Shown: positions 26,795 through 36,578, counted from the stretch's first letter. The stretch is 64,000 nt of DNA from Microcella pacifica (GCF_009371975.2 NZ_VIKT02000017.1:1-64000), one strand, 5' to 3'. Numbers and translations are program-made. Notes: a model not told the origin generated them from the sequence alone.

Positions 26795-27790
26795 GTGAGC
26801 ACGACCGCCGAGCGCTACCGGCGCTTCGCCCGGGAGGCGGCGCCCCGGTCGCCCACCTATGCGGGCTGGGCGGAGGCGCTCGCCGCCGAAGAGGCGAGCA
26901 TCTCGCTCATCGACGAGCTGCCCGTCGCGAGCCGTCAACCCGTGCTCATCCTCACCGCCGCGCGGTTCGCGGGCCTCGCACCGCACGAGAGCATTGCGCC
27001 GTGGCTGGATGAGCATTGGGCGGAGGTGGCCGACATCGCCCGGCAGCGCGCAACGCAGACCAACGACCCGCGGCGCACCGGGCCGCTCGTGGCCGCACTG
27101 GAGCGCATCGAGGGGCCGATTGCTCTCCTCGAAGTCGGAGCATCCGCGGGTCTCACGCTCCTGCCCGACCGCTACAGTCATGTGTTCGAACGGGGTGGCG
27201 CTCTCCACCGCCTCGATCCGGAGGGCGGCAGGTCGGCGCTCGAGCTGCGCTGCGTTCTCGGGGAGGGCGTGCCGGTGCCGACCCGCCTGCCCCGCATCGT
27301 CTGGCGTGCCGGGCTCGAGCGGCAGCCTCTGCCCTGGGGCGATGCGGAGGCGGAGCGCTGGCTGCGCACGCTCGTCTGGCCGGAGGAGCATGACCGAGCG
27401 CTCCAGCTCGATCAGGCCATGACGATCGTGCGTCGCGAGCCGCCAAGGCTCGTCGCGGGCGACGCCCTCGACGGGTTGCCCGCTCTCGCCGCGGAAGCGC
27501 CGAGCGACGCGACGCTCATCGTGTGGAGCCCCGCTGTACTCGTCTACCTCGACCCGGCGCGGCGCGAGCTGTTCCACGACCTCGCCACGGCCTTGCCCGG
27601 GCACTGGATCTCGCTCGACGGCCGCCGCGTTCTCGAGCGCGTGGGAGCGAGCGCCGATGCCCTCCTGCCCGGCGCGGACGACGACTTCATCCTCAGCGTC
27701 GACGGCATCGCGACCGCCGCCGTCTCACCCCACGGCGATCGCCTCGAGCGCTGGGCGAGCGAGGGGCGGCCTCAGGAGTCTGGAGCGTAG
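26795..27790 (+). CDS. DUF2332 family protein
   Basis: A 331-residue cytosolic protein of DUF2332, a family of unknown function. Recognisable parts are RYRRFAREAAPRSPTYAGWA at the N-terminus, TQTNDPRRTGPL, the segment LLEVGASAGLTLLPDRYSH that resembles a methyltransferase glycine motif, and a late LDGRRVLERVGASADALLPG region. The family is often annotated as possibly SAM-dependent; this is unproven. It lies between the two haem-uptake genes and overlaps the 3' end of the lipoprotein gene. Confidence 0.82.
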   Translation: MSTTAERYRRFAREAAPRSPTYAGWAEALAAEEASISLIDELPVASRQPVLILTAARFAGLAPHESIAPWLDEHWAEVADIARQRATQTNDPRRTGPLVAALERIEGPIALLEVGASAGLTLLPDRYSHVFERGGALHRLDPEGGRSALELRCVLGEGVPVPTRLPRIVWRAGLERQPLPWGDAEAERWLRTLVWPEEHDRALQLDQAMTIVRREPPRLVAGDALDGLPALAAEAPSDATLIVWSPAVLVYLDPARRELFHDLATALPGHWISLDGRRVLERVGASADALLPGADDDFILSVDGIATAAVSPHGDRLERWASEGRPQESGA

Positions 27791-28875
27791 ATCGCGCGGG
27801 CGAGGGCGTCGAGCATGAGCGGCGTGCGTGGCCCGAAGCTCAGAATCTCGCCGTCGGCCATGTCGACGAAACGACGGTTCTCTCCCGCGCGGGTCAGGCC
27901 GATCGCGGGCTTCGCGGCGAGGAGCCCCTCGACCCCGCCGACACTCTCGAGCCCGTCAGTCATGACGAGGATGAGGTCGGGGTCGGCGGCGATGAGTGCC
28001 TCATCCGTCATGGGGCGCAGGCCTTGCCAGCCGATCTCGCCGGCCACATCGATGCCCCCGACGCCCTCGATGAGCTCGTCGGCCCCCGACTCCTCGCCGA
28101 AGAGGTAGTAGATGCGCGAGGCGCCACGCAGGTAGAGGAAGAGGATGCGTACGCGATCGGCGGCGTCGGTCGGCGCGAGGGCGGCGATCTCGTCGACGAC
28201 GGCGTCGACCTCGGCGTCGAGCTGCGTGGCCAGCACCTCGCCCGTCTCGGGCGCGCCGAGCGCCGCGGCCACCTGCCGCGCGAGCTCGGCGGGGGCGCCG
28301 AGCCCTGGCTCAGCATCCACGTAGATCACCGTCACGCCCGCATCGCGCAACTGCACGACCACGTCGGTCGGCCCGATCGTGCCGTCGGTGATGACGATGC
28401 TCGGCCGTAGCGCGAGCACCGACTCGCTGTTGATGGCGTGGCCGCTGCTCGTCACGACGGGAAGGTCGGCGGCCTCGGGAAAGGTCGTCGAGATGTCGCG
28501 CCCGACGACCGAGTCGCCGAACCCGAGCGCGAACACGGTCGAGGCGATCGACCCGGCGATGTCGAGCGGCAGGATGCGGCTCGTGTCGTCGACGGTCACC
28601 ACGACATCGCCCGCCAGATCGCGGGAGACGACGGTCGTCGGCAGCTGCTGCGCCGGGGCCTCGGCGACGGGCGTGATCGACGCCGTCTCGAGTACCGCGG
28701 TCGACGGGCCGCGGTAGTCCCGCGGGTTCTCGAGCACGTCGAGCTCGGCGAGCGGCGGTCGAGGAGCGATCGACGCGGGCGACTCTGCCACGGGCCCCGC
28801 TGCGCCGGTCGTGCAGGCCGAGAGCACGGCGACGCACAGGAGCGTCGCGAGCGCGCGGGGAAGCAGAGAGGTCAT
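27772..28875 (-). CDS. Haem ABC transporter substrate-binding lipoprotein (HmuT-like)
   Basis: A 367-residue lipoprotein: signal MTSLLPRALATLLCVAVLSA then the lipobox Cys at residue 21. The rest is a class III periplasmic-binding fold (two lobes linked by a helix) with the HmuT-type segments SSGHAINSESVLALRPSIVI, VDAEPGLGAPAELARQVAAA and FLYLRGASRIYYL. It should capture haem, or another iron chelate, for an ABC importer. No permease or ATPase gene is adjacent. A 14/19 match to the DtxR box lies 44 bp upstream. The longer open frame to 30249 is spurious. Confidence 0.85.
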   Translation of the reverse strand: MTSLLPRALATLLCVAVLSACTTGAAGPVAESPASIAPRPPLAELDVLENPRDYRGPSTAVLETASITPVAEAPAQQLPTTVVSRDLAGDVVVTVDDTSRILPLDIAGSIASTVFALGFGDSVVGRDISTTFPEAADLPVVTSSGHAINSESVLALRPSIVITDGTIGPTDVVVQLRDAGVTVIYVDAEPGLGAPAELARQVAAALGAPETGEVLATQLDAEVDAVVDEIAALAPTDAADRVRILFLYLRGASRIYYLFGEESGADELIEGVGGIDVAGEIGWQGLRPMTDEALIAADPDLILVMTDGLESVGGVEGLLAAKPAIGLTRAGENRRFVDMADGEILSFGPRTPLMLDALARAIYAPDS

Positions 28876-28918
28876 GGGAGTCCGAACGGGGGCTGGGGCG
28901 TGCGTGGGACGACGCCGA

Positions 28919-28937
28919 TCAAGTGAGGCAACCCTAA
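28919..28937 (-). promoter_or_regulatory. Putative DtxR/IdeR box upstream of the haem lipoprotein gene
   Basis: On the minus strand the site reads TTAGGGTTGCCTCACTTGA, matching 14 of 19 positions of the DtxR/IdeR consensus TTAGGTTAGSCTAACCTAA. It is centred about 53 bp before the ATG, a position suited to repression by an iron-loaded regulator. Confidence 0.6.
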
Positions 28938-29012
28938 CCGAGTTGTCTGAGCGCCTGCGCGACCGTGGGCGAGCCGCCACGATCGGGCCCGTGAGGCTCC
29001 TAGGGTGTGGGT

Positions 29013-29285
29013 ATGGATGCCCGATCCGACGCCCTCGACGAGCCCGCGCGCCGCGTGCTCGAGTTCGAGCGCGACTGGTGGGGCCACAGCGGCGCCAAGG
29101 AGCTGCGCATCCGGCGTGACTTCGGCTGGAGCGCCGCCCGCTACTATCAGGTGCTGAACGCCGTGATCGACACCGATGTCGCCGCACGCTATGACCCTGT
29201 GCTGGTCGGACGCCTGCGGGAGGTGCGGCAGCAGCGCTCCCAGCAGCGCCGCACGCGGCGCACCTCGACGACCGGCGCCGCCTGA
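29013..29285 (+). CDS. DUF3263 protein
   Basis: A 90-residue small basic protein of DUF3263. The conserved part is ALDEPARRVLEFERDWWGHS, followed by a helix-turn-helix-like region AKELRIRRDFGWSAARYYQV and an Arg/Gln-rich tail. Function unknown; the family resembles small DNA-binding proteins. ATG 29013 is preferred to GTG 29007. It precedes the LytR_C gene by 31 bp, a pairing common in actinobacteria. Confidence 0.82.
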   Translation: MDARSDALDEPARRVLEFERDWWGHSGAKELRIRRDFGWSAARYYQVLNAVIDTDVAARYDPVLVGRLREVRQQRSQQRRTRRTSTTGAA

Positions 29286-29316
29286 CCCGCCCCCACCTCA
29301 GCCGAAAGGCTCCACG

Positions 29317-29892
29317 ATGGCCGAGTACGACCCCGATCGTTTCGACGACGTGCCCGACTCCCTCGGGCGCGTCGGCGCGCACCGGGCGCCTCGTCGACGG
29401 GGCCGCGGCTGGATCGCGGTGGCGTGGGCCCTGCTCGCGAGCGGCGTGCTCGTCGTCGCCGGGCTCTACAGCCTCTCCTTGGTGAGCGACAGCGTGACGT
29501 TCGAGATTCCGGGTTTCTCCGAGCCCGAGCCCATGCCGACCCCCGAGCCCACGCCGACCATGACGCCCACGGCGGAACCGGTCGTGGACCCGAGCGAGGT
29601 CGAGCTTCCCAGCGGGTTCACGATCACCGTCCTCAACGCGACCCCGTTCGCGGGCCTCGCCGCCGAGGGCGGCACCGAGCTCTCCGAGGCCGGCTGGCCC
29701 GTCGGCACGACGACGAATGCCGCGCAGGACGACTTCCCCGACACGGTCGTGTTCTACTCCGACCCGGCCAACGAGGGTCTCGCCCGAGGCATCGCCCAGC
29801 AGTTGCGCGTGGCCGATGTCGAGCTCTCCGACGCCTTCCCCGGTGCTCCCATCACCGTCGTGCTCGGGTCGGACTACGCGGCACGCGGCTGA
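29317..29892 (+). CDS. LytR C-terminal domain membrane protein
   Basis: A 191-residue protein with a 35-residue cytosolic start, one membrane helix (about 36-58), a Pro/Thr/Glu-rich spacer (MPTPEPTPTMTPT) and a C-terminal LytR_C domain beginning FTITVLNATPFAGLA. LytR_C domains occur in cell-wall polymer attachment proteins, but here the catalytic LytR-CpsA-Psr domain is absent. It is probably exposed at the cell-wall side. The start at 29317 follows GAAAGG. Confidence 0.83.
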   Translation: MAEYDPDRFDDVPDSLGRVGAHRAPRRRGRGWIAVAWALLASGVLVVAGLYSLSLVSDSVTFEIPGFSEPEPMPTPEPTPTMTPTAEPVVDPSEVELPSGFTITVLNATPFAGLAAEGGTELSEAGWPVGTTTNAAQDDFPDTVVFYSDPANEGLARGIAQQLRVADVELSDAFPGAPITVVLGSDYAARG

Positions 29893-30021
29893 GGCCCGGC
29901 CCCGGGCATCCCGAATCGGCGTTACGCCGACGTTTCGACTCTGTGAAGAGTGCTCGCGACCCCTGGTGACGGTCGTGCGGGCGTGGTTAGCATCGCCCCA
30001 CGCACAGCAAGGAGTCACCGC

Positions 30022-30225
30022 ATGACCAAGGGAACCGTCAAGTGGTTCAACGCCGAGAAAGGCTTCGGCTTCATCACGCTCGAGGGAGGGGAGCAGGACG
30101 TCTTCGTCCACTACTCCGCCATCGACATGCCCGGCTACAAGGTTCTCGAAGAGGGTCAGGCGGTGAGCTTCGAGGTCGGAACCGGCACGAAGGGTCCCCA
30201 GGCCGAAGGCGTCACCGTCATCTGA
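30022..30225 (+). CDS. Cold-shock protein
   Basis: A 67-residue CspA-type nucleic-acid chaperone. RNP1 is KGFGFITL and RNP2 is DVFVHYSAI; the N-terminal [11 protein letters not shown] is canonical. AAGGAG at 30009 sits upstream of the ATG. It is a single-domain protein, unlike the extended cold-shock protein at 42051-42431. The 130-bp gap before it holds the short hairpin CGGCG-TTA-CGCCG but no gene. Confidence 0.95.
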   Translation: MTKGTVKWFNAEKGFGFITLEGGEQDVFVHYSAIDMPGYKVLEEGQAVSFEVGTGTKGPQAEGVTVI

Positions 30226-30283
30226 CGGCGCGTCCGCTTCGCGCCTCACCGCCCGCTTCCGCCTGCGCGGTTACGCTGTGGCC

Positions 30284-31324
30284 ATGAGGATGCCCGCACG
30301 CAGTCGCTGGATGGCAGCAGTCGGCGTGCTCGCGGCCCTTGCCCTCGCCTCCGGGTGCGCGGCCGAGCGCGAGCTGCCCGTGCCGACCGCCACACCCGAG
30401 TACGTGCCGGTCTTCGAGGAGCCCGAGCCCTACGCCCTCGCCCCGCTCACGGGGGAGCAGGTCGCGGTCGACGCGCTCGACCACCCCTCGATCGCGGCCA
30501 AGATCGACAACAACATCAACGCCCGCCCCCAGATCGGACTGGGGCGGGCTGACATCGTCTACGAGATCCTCGTGGAGGGCGGCGCCACGCGGCACATCGC
30601 GGTATGGCACTCCGACATTCCCGACGAGATCGGCCCGATCCGCTCCGTGCGCCCGGTCGACCCCGACATCGTGTCGCCGCTCGGCGGCATCATCGCGTAC
30701 TCGGGTGGGCAGTACCGGTTCGTCGTCGCGATGCAGAACGCTCCCGTGTACAACGCGATCCACGGGCAGGCCGACACTGCGGAGACCATCTTCCGCGGCA
30801 CCAACGCCCCGGCCCCGCACAACGTGATCGTGCGCGCGCCGCAGATCGTGGCGCAGCAGCGCAAGCTCGACCCGCCGCCCCAACTGTTCGCCTTCGCGGA
30901 GAGCGTCGCCGCGGCGACCGCCACGAAGGAGGGTTCGCCCACAGCCCGCATCGGGCTGCAGTTCTCCGTCGGCAACACTCCTGCGTGGGAGTGGAACGCC
31001 GAGAGCGAGCGCTGGGTGCGCTTCATGCACGGCGGCGCCGTCGATCGGGATGCCTCGGGCGACCAGCTCGCCGCCGTCAACGTCGTGACGCTCCGGGTGC
31101 CCGTGCAGGTCATCCAGAGCATCCCGACGGTCGGGCTGCGGGGCTCGGGCGAGGCGTGGGTCTCCACGGGCGGCGCGACCGTGCGGGCCCAGTGGTCGAA
31201 GAGCGGCCTCACCGACACGATCCGCCTGATCGACGAGCACGGCGTCGCCGTGCGCCTCGCGCCCGGCAACACCTGGGTCGAGCTCGTCCCCCTCGCCGGT
31301 GACGTGAGCTTCCGCGCCCCCTAG
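30284..31324 (+). CDS. DUF3048 (YerB-like) lipoprotein
   Basis: A 346-residue lipoprotein with signal ending ALALASGC (Cys near residue 24) and a DUF3048/YerB domain. Family segments include IAAKIDNNINARPQIGLGRA, DIVYEILVEGGATRHIAVWH and IGPIRSVRPVD in the first half, and a C-terminal domain with VNVVTLRV and GKG-like replacements. It is exported and membrane-tethered; the function is unknown. GTG 30278 is an alternative start six bases upstream. Confidence 0.85.
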   Translation: MRMPARSRWMAAVGVLAALALASGCAAERELPVPTATPEYVPVFEEPEPYALAPLTGEQVAVDALDHPSIAAKIDNNINARPQIGLGRADIVYEILVEGGATRHIAVWHSDIPDEIGPIRSVRPVDPDIVSPLGGIIAYSGGQYRFVVAMQNAPVYNAIHGQADTAETIFRGTNAPAPHNVIVRAPQIVAQQRKLDPPPQLFAFAESVAAATATKEGSPTARIGLQFSVGNTPAWEWNAESERWVRFMHGGAVDRDASGDQLAAVNVVTLRVPVQVIQSIPTVGLRGSGEAWVSTGGATVRAQWSKSGLTDTIRLIDEHGVAVRLAPGNTWVELVPLAGDVSFRAP

Positions 31325-31356
31325 CCCACCCGCTTCCCGCCCTTTCCCGCCGTTTC

Positions 31357-31423
31357 CCGCCAGATCTGGCGCGAATGGGCGCTCGTCACATGCCAGAGCG
31401 CCCATTCGAGTCAGATCTGGCCC
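31357..31423. repeat. Palindromic intergenic repeat (CCAGATCTGG type), inverted pair
   Basis: The left arm is CCAGATCTGGCGCGAATGGG plus CGCTC (31361-31385). Its imperfect reverse complement is at 31396-31420, matching at 23 of 25 positions. Between them is a short loop region. The left arm also matches, reversed, the single copy at 7731-7756. Each arm contains its own small palindrome around AGATCT. The position after the DUF3048 stop and before the groEL operators suggests a transcription terminator or a dispersed repeat. Confidence 0.65.
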
Positions 31424-31440
31424 ACGGCGGGTCGTGGCGG

Positions 31441-31467
31441 CTTGCACTCGGAGGGTGCGAGTGCCAG
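31441..31467 (+). promoter_or_regulatory. CIRCE operator 1
   Basis: CTTGCACTC-N9-GAGTGCCAG is a near-consensus HrcA operator (TTAGCACTC-N9-GAGTGCTAA). Together with the second copy 33 bp downstream it should repress groEL in the absence of heat stress. Confidence 0.85.
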
Positions 31468-31473
31468 AATCAG

Positions 31474-31500
31474 TTAGCACTCGTGATTGCCGAGTGCCAG
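31474..31500 (+). promoter_or_regulatory. CIRCE operator 2
   Basis: TTAGCACTC-N9-GAGTGCCAG has a perfect left arm and one arm with two changes. It lies 43 bp before the groEL ATG. The hrcA gene is not in this window. Confidence 0.92.
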
Positions 31501-31515
31501 AGCTACTGCACGTGA

Positions 31516-33171
<1,656 letters not shown>

Positions 33172-33194
33172 TCCGGCCAGCTCACCGCACCGAC

Positions 33195-33234
33195 AACGGG
33201 GCGGCTTCCCTCACGGGAGGCCGCCCCGTTTCGC
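33195..33234 (+). terminator. groEL terminator
   Basis: AACGGGGCGGCTTCCC pairs with GGGAGGCCGCCCCGTT across a TCAC loop, with one T-G pair, followed by TCG. It may also serve the convergent haem oxygenase gene. Confidence 0.82.
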
Positions 33235-33246
33235 GTGCGGGGGTGC

Positions 33247-33284
33247 GTGAGAGCGACAGGCGCGTGTGAGAGCGACGGGCGCGT
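33247..33284. repeat. Tandem 19-bp repeat
   Basis: GTGAGAGCGACAGGCGCGT at 33247-33265 is followed directly by GTGAGAGCGACGGGCGCGT at 33266-33284, one base different. It lies between the groEL terminator and the end of the haem oxygenase gene. No function is evident. Confidence 0.7.
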
Positions 33285-33335
33285 GTGCGAATGGCCAACA
33301 GCATCAACGACCGGTGCGCGGGCTGCGCGAGGCGC

Positions 33336-33995
33336 TCAGGCGGCGTCGCGCGCCTCGGCGAGGCCGACGAAGAGCTCGGTGTTGAAGTCGTACGCGACCA
33401 TGACCTCGTCGATGACGCGCTCGCGCTCCTCCTCGCTCCAGCCGACTGCGTCGAGCTGCGCCCGGTAGGTGCTCTTGAAGGCGCCTGGGTCGGCGATCCG
33501 GTCGAAGAGGTAGAAGCCGATGCCGTTGGTCTCGAACCCGAATCGCCGCGCCATGACCTTGGCGATGTACTGGCCGCCGGAGAGATCGCCGAGGTAGCGC
33601 GTGTAGTGGTGGGCGATGTAGCCCGCGGGCCAGGTGGCGGCCACCTCGAGGATGCGCGCCGCGTACCGGCGAGTGATGTCGAGCGGCGCGATGCGCGCGC
33701 GCCAGTCGTCGCCGAGCAGAAACGCCAGGTCGCTCTCGAGCGCGGGCAGGCGGGTGAGCGCGGGTGAGAGGAAGGGTGCGACGGCGGGGTTCGCGCGCAT
33801 CGCCGGCTGCACGCTCTCCAGGGCCTCGTAGATGAAGTAGTGCTGCTCGACGAGGGCCACGTAGTCCTCACGGGAGCCGACCCCCGTCATGAGGTCGCTC
33901 ATGAACGTGGCGCTCTCGCTGCTGCTGTGCCCGCGAGCGGTGCGCTCGCGCACGAGGCGCGAGAAGGGGATGACGTCGGTCTCGGGTGCGGTCAC
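33336..33995 (-). CDS. Haem oxygenase (biliverdin-producing)
   Basis: A 219-residue HmuO-type haem oxygenase that opens haem to biliverdin, CO and Fe2+. The proximal His is in TARGHSSSESATFMSDL (residue about 23), the distal glycine-rich helix is YTRYLGDLSGGQYIAKVMAR, and the fold helices VALVEQHYFIYEAL and FEFETNG-like FGFETNGIGFYLF are present. A 15/19 DtxR box lies 14 bp before the ATG, so it is very likely iron-repressed. It provides iron from haem imported by the HtaA/HmuT proteins. The DUF2470 gene lies directly upstream on the same strand. Confidence 0.93.
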   Translation of the reverse strand: MTAPETDVIPFSRLVRERTARGHSSSESATFMSDLMTGVGSREDYVALVEQHYFIYEALESVQPAMRANPAVAPFLSPALTRLPALESDLAFLLGDDWRARIAPLDITRRYAARILEVAATWPAGYIAHHYTRYLGDLSGGQYIAKVMARRFGFETNGIGFYLFDRIADPGAFKSTYRAQLDAVGWSEEERERVIDEVMVAYDFNTELFVGLAEARDAA

Positions 33996-34008
33996 GTTGG
34001 TCTCCAGG

Positions 34009-34027
34009 CTAGGTAAGGCGCACCTAA
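34009..34027 (-). promoter_or_regulatory. DtxR/IdeR box upstream of haem oxygenase
   Basis: The forward sequence CTAGGTAAGGCGCACCTAA, read on the minus strand, matches 15 of 19 consensus positions of the DtxR box, with near-perfect outer arms. It lies just before the haem oxygenase ATG and would block transcription when iron is sufficient. Confidence 0.78.
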
Positions 34028-34075
34028 CCTATCGCTCCCGCGTCCGACGCGCCAGGGTTCGGGCGCGAGCAAGCG

Positions 34076-34444
34076 CTAGTCGTGCTCGCGCGGCTCGACG
34101 CCCAGAGCGGCGCAGGCGCGATCGTAGAGGACGACGATCTCGCGTCGGATCTCCGGTCGTGCGCTGATGGGCGTGCTCCACATCACGCGCAGGGCGCGCT
34201 CGCCGGGCCATACGAGATCCCCCTCTGCGTTCGGATCAGCCTGCACCGCGGCCGCCGTGACGTCGTCTGCCCCAGTCGAGTAGACCCAGTGCCCGGCGTG
34301 CCCATCGACGCCGACCATGCGCGCACGCACGGCCGAGCGATCGCCGAAAGCGCGCGCGATGAGCAGGTTGTCGTCGGCGTGGTCGCCGTTCATGTGGGCG
34401 AGCACCCCCGCGACGACGGCGGGGTCGAAATCGGTCACGCCCAC
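34076..34444 (-). CDS. DUF2470 protein (HugZ-like C-terminal domain)
   Basis: A 122-residue protein with the DUF2470 signature VLAHMNGDHADDNLLIARAF, the domain found at the C-terminus of haem-degrading HugZ proteins and in haem oxygenase-like proteins. Stand-alone versions occur beside haem oxygenase in actinobacteria. It ends 80 bp upstream of the haem oxygenase start on the same strand. A role in haem binding or degradation is likely from context but not shown. Confidence 0.82.
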   Translation of the reverse strand: MGVTDFDPAVVAGVLAHMNGDHADDNLLIARAFGDRSAVRARMVGVDGHAGHWVYSTGADDVTAAAVQADPNAEGDLVWPGERALRVMWSTPISARPEIRREIVVLYDRACAALGVEPREHD

Positions 34445-34467
34445 CAGCCTACGGCGCTGAGCAGGGG

Positions 34468-34758
34468 TCAGCGCAGGAAGAGCCGGGCGTTCTGATGCTC
34501 GATCTCCGCGTAGTGCTGTCCCGCGTGCGCGAGTGCCTCGGTCAGGGCACCGAGCGACTGCTCGACGCGCTGCTGCGTCGCGCTCCAGTCGGCGACGAGG
34601 GATTGGAAGGCGCTCGCGGCCGAGCCCGTCCAGGAGCCCTGCAGCGACACGAGCTGATTCTGCAGCGCGGCGACCTCCGCCTGGATGCGCCCGATCGACC
34701 CGCGGGCGGCGCCCGTCGTCGAGATCACCGCGTCGCTGTCCACCTGGTATCGAGTCAT
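34468..34758 (-). CDS. WXG100 family protein (ESAT-6-like)
   Basis: A 96-residue protein predicted as a helical hairpin with the central W-x-G in LQGSWTGSAASAF (W43-T-G45), the standard length for WXG100 substrates of type VII secretion. The C-terminal helix contains YAEIEHQNARLF, a possible YxxxE-like export signal (Y85-A-E-I-E). No EccC ATPase or partner WXG100 gene is adjacent, so it is an orphan substrate or structural partner. Confidence 0.9.
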   Translation of the reverse strand: MTRYQVDSDAVISTTGAARGSIGRIQAEVAALQNQLVSLQGSWTGSAASAFQSLVADWSATQQRVEQSLGALTEALAHAGQHYAEIEHQNARLFLR

Positions 34759-34820
34759 GAGAGCCTCCTCGGTTCGTGCGAGGGCCAGCCCCTCGCGGAA
34801 CAGCAGAGTAGAAGCGCCCG

Positions 34821-36566
34821 TCAGGTGCCCGAGGCCGCGTCGGCCGCCTGCGCGACGCTCGGCGTCTCGTCGGTCTTGGGGAGGAGCGGCAGGGTGACGC
34901 GGAAGGTGGCGCCGCCGCCCGGCGTTTCGACCACGTCGATGCGGCCGTGGTGATGGTCGACGATGGAGGCGGCGATCGCGAGACCGAGACCCGAACCGCC
35001 CGTGTCCCGGGCGCGCGAGGAATCGGCGCGGAAGAAGCGCTGGAAGATCTTGTCTTTCAACTGCGGGGGGATGCCCTCGCCATGGTCGACGACCGCGATC
35101 GTGCCGAGGCGCAGGAGAGGGTCAGCCCCGACCGCGATCTCGAGCGGAGAGCCCTCGGGTGTGAAGCGCACTGCGTTGCCGATGAGGTTGGTGATCACCT
35201 GGCGCAGCTTGTTCTCCTCGCCGAGCACAACGGCGCCGACGGCGGGCGCGGGCGGCGTGGAGACCTCGGGAGCCTCGCGCTCGGTCGCCGTGGAGCGGCC
35301 CCGGCGGCGACGCAGCCGCGCGAGAGCTGAGCCGGCCAGCGCGATCGCCCCGGTGGGGGCAGGGGCGCTCGGCGACTCGGCGGGGTCGGCGTGAGTGGCG
35401 CGGCTCGTGGGCCCGGGAGCGTCGGCCGCGGCATCCTGCTCGATCGCCTCGCCCTCGGGCTCGTACTCGTCGAGCACGACCGTCACCTCGCGGTCCGGCG
35501 CACCCGCCATGGCGTCGAGGGCCGCATCGCGCGCAAGGTCGGCCAGGTCGACGGGCCCCAGCTCGAGAGGGCGGGACTCGTCGAGCCGCGCGAGCTCGAG
35601 CAGGTCGGCCACGAGGGCCCCCATTCGCACGGCCTCCTTCTCGATGCGCTCCATAGCCTGCGCGACATCCTCGGGCTTCTGCAGGGCGCCCATGCGGTAC
35701 AACTCGGCATAGCCGCGCACCGAGACGAGGGGAGTGCGCAGCTCGTGGCTGGCATCGCCGACGAAGCGTCGCATCTGGCTGATCGTCGCCGCGCGGTCGG
35801 CGAATGCCCGGTCGATGCGGGAGAGCATCGTGTTGAGAGAGCGGTTGAGGCGGCCGACCTCGGTGTTGGGCGTCGCCCCGCCCAGCCGCTGGCTGAAATC
35901 GCCCCCCGCGAACCGTGCGGCCGTCGCCTCCACGTCGCGCAGCGGTCGGAACGTGGAGGTCACGAGCAGGCGCGTGAGCGCAGCGCTCAGGATGACCACG
36001 ACGAGACCGAAGCCCAAGAAGATCGAGGCGAACGACCCGATCACGCCGTTCGTGTCGGCCAGGTCGGCGCCGATCACGAGGGTCGCGGCGTGCGTCGTCT
36101 CCGACTCGCGGTCGACGACGGCGAGAGGGAAGGTCGCGACGCGCCACTGGGTCGTGCGGTCCTGGCTCGCGACGGTGATGCCGCCCTCGACGCGCTCGAG
36201 GTAGTCGGCGGTCAGTCGCGAGACGTCGGGAGCGCGATCACGGCTCGCGGAGCCCACATTGTCGTCGATGATGACGCCGTCACCGGCGACGGCGCCGAAG
36301 TAGAACTGGCTCGAGAAGACAGACGGGGTCAACTCGTCGAAGGAGGCGAAGTCTTCGAGGCTGAACGTCGCGGGCGACTGCGGCACCTGCTCCTCGGCGA
36401 CCTGCAGCAGCTGGCGGTCGACCTCGTCGACGAGCGTGCGCTGCAGCACCGTGAGGGTGCCCATGCCGACGACGAGGAGACCGACGGTGACGACGAGGAC
36501 GGTCACGCCGGTGATCTTGGAGCGGAGGGAGATGCCCTCCCACCACTGCGTCAGCTGCTCATGCAT
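34821..36566 (-). CDS. OmpR-family partner sensor histidine kinase
   Basis: A 581-residue membrane kinase. It has membrane helices at about 18-42 and 177-203, a 130-residue extracellular sensor between, a HAMP domain (about 204-255), phospho-acceptor H274 in DASHELRTPL, N box NLIGNAVRFTPEG (about 460-472), G1 VVDHGEGIP and G2 TGGSGLGLAI. Unusually, about 75 residues of Ala/Pro/Arg-rich sequence (roughly 369-443) are inserted between the first strands of the HATPase domain and the N box. The regulator gene lies 12 bp upstream on the same strand. The signal is unknown. Confidence 0.92.
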   Translation of the reverse strand: MHEQLTQWWEGISLRSKITGVTVLVVTVGLLVVGMGTLTVLQRTLVDEVDRQLLQVAEEQVPQSPATFSLEDFASFDELTPSVFSSQFYFGAVAGDGVIIDDNVGSASRDRAPDVSRLTADYLERVEGGITVASQDRTTQWRVATFPLAVVDRESETTHAATLVIGADLADTNGVIGSFASIFLGFGLVVVILSAALTRLLVTSTFRPLRDVEATAARFAGGDFSQRLGGATPNTEVGRLNRSLNTMLSRIDRAFADRAATISQMRRFVGDASHELRTPLVSVRGYAELYRMGALQKPEDVAQAMERIEKEAVRMGALVADLLELARLDESRPLELGPVDLADLARDAALDAMAGAPDREVTVVLDEYEPEGEAIEQDAAADAPGPTSRATHADPAESPSAPAPTGAIALAGSALARLRRRRGRSTATEREAPEVSTPPAPAVGAVVLGEENKLRQVITNLIGNAVRFTPEGSPLEIAVGADPLLRLGTIAVVDHGEGIPPQLKDKIFQRFFRADSSRARDTGGSGLGLAIAASIVDHHHGRIDVVETPGGGATFRVTLPLLPKTDETPSVAQAADAASGT

Positions 36567-36578
36567 CGAGAGCCAAGG

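Noticed and set aside
28876-30249. Long upstream extension of the haem lipoprotein frame
   Set aside because: A clear lipoprotein signal and lipobox begin at 28875, and the extension lies opposite the DUF3263, LytR_C and Csp genes.
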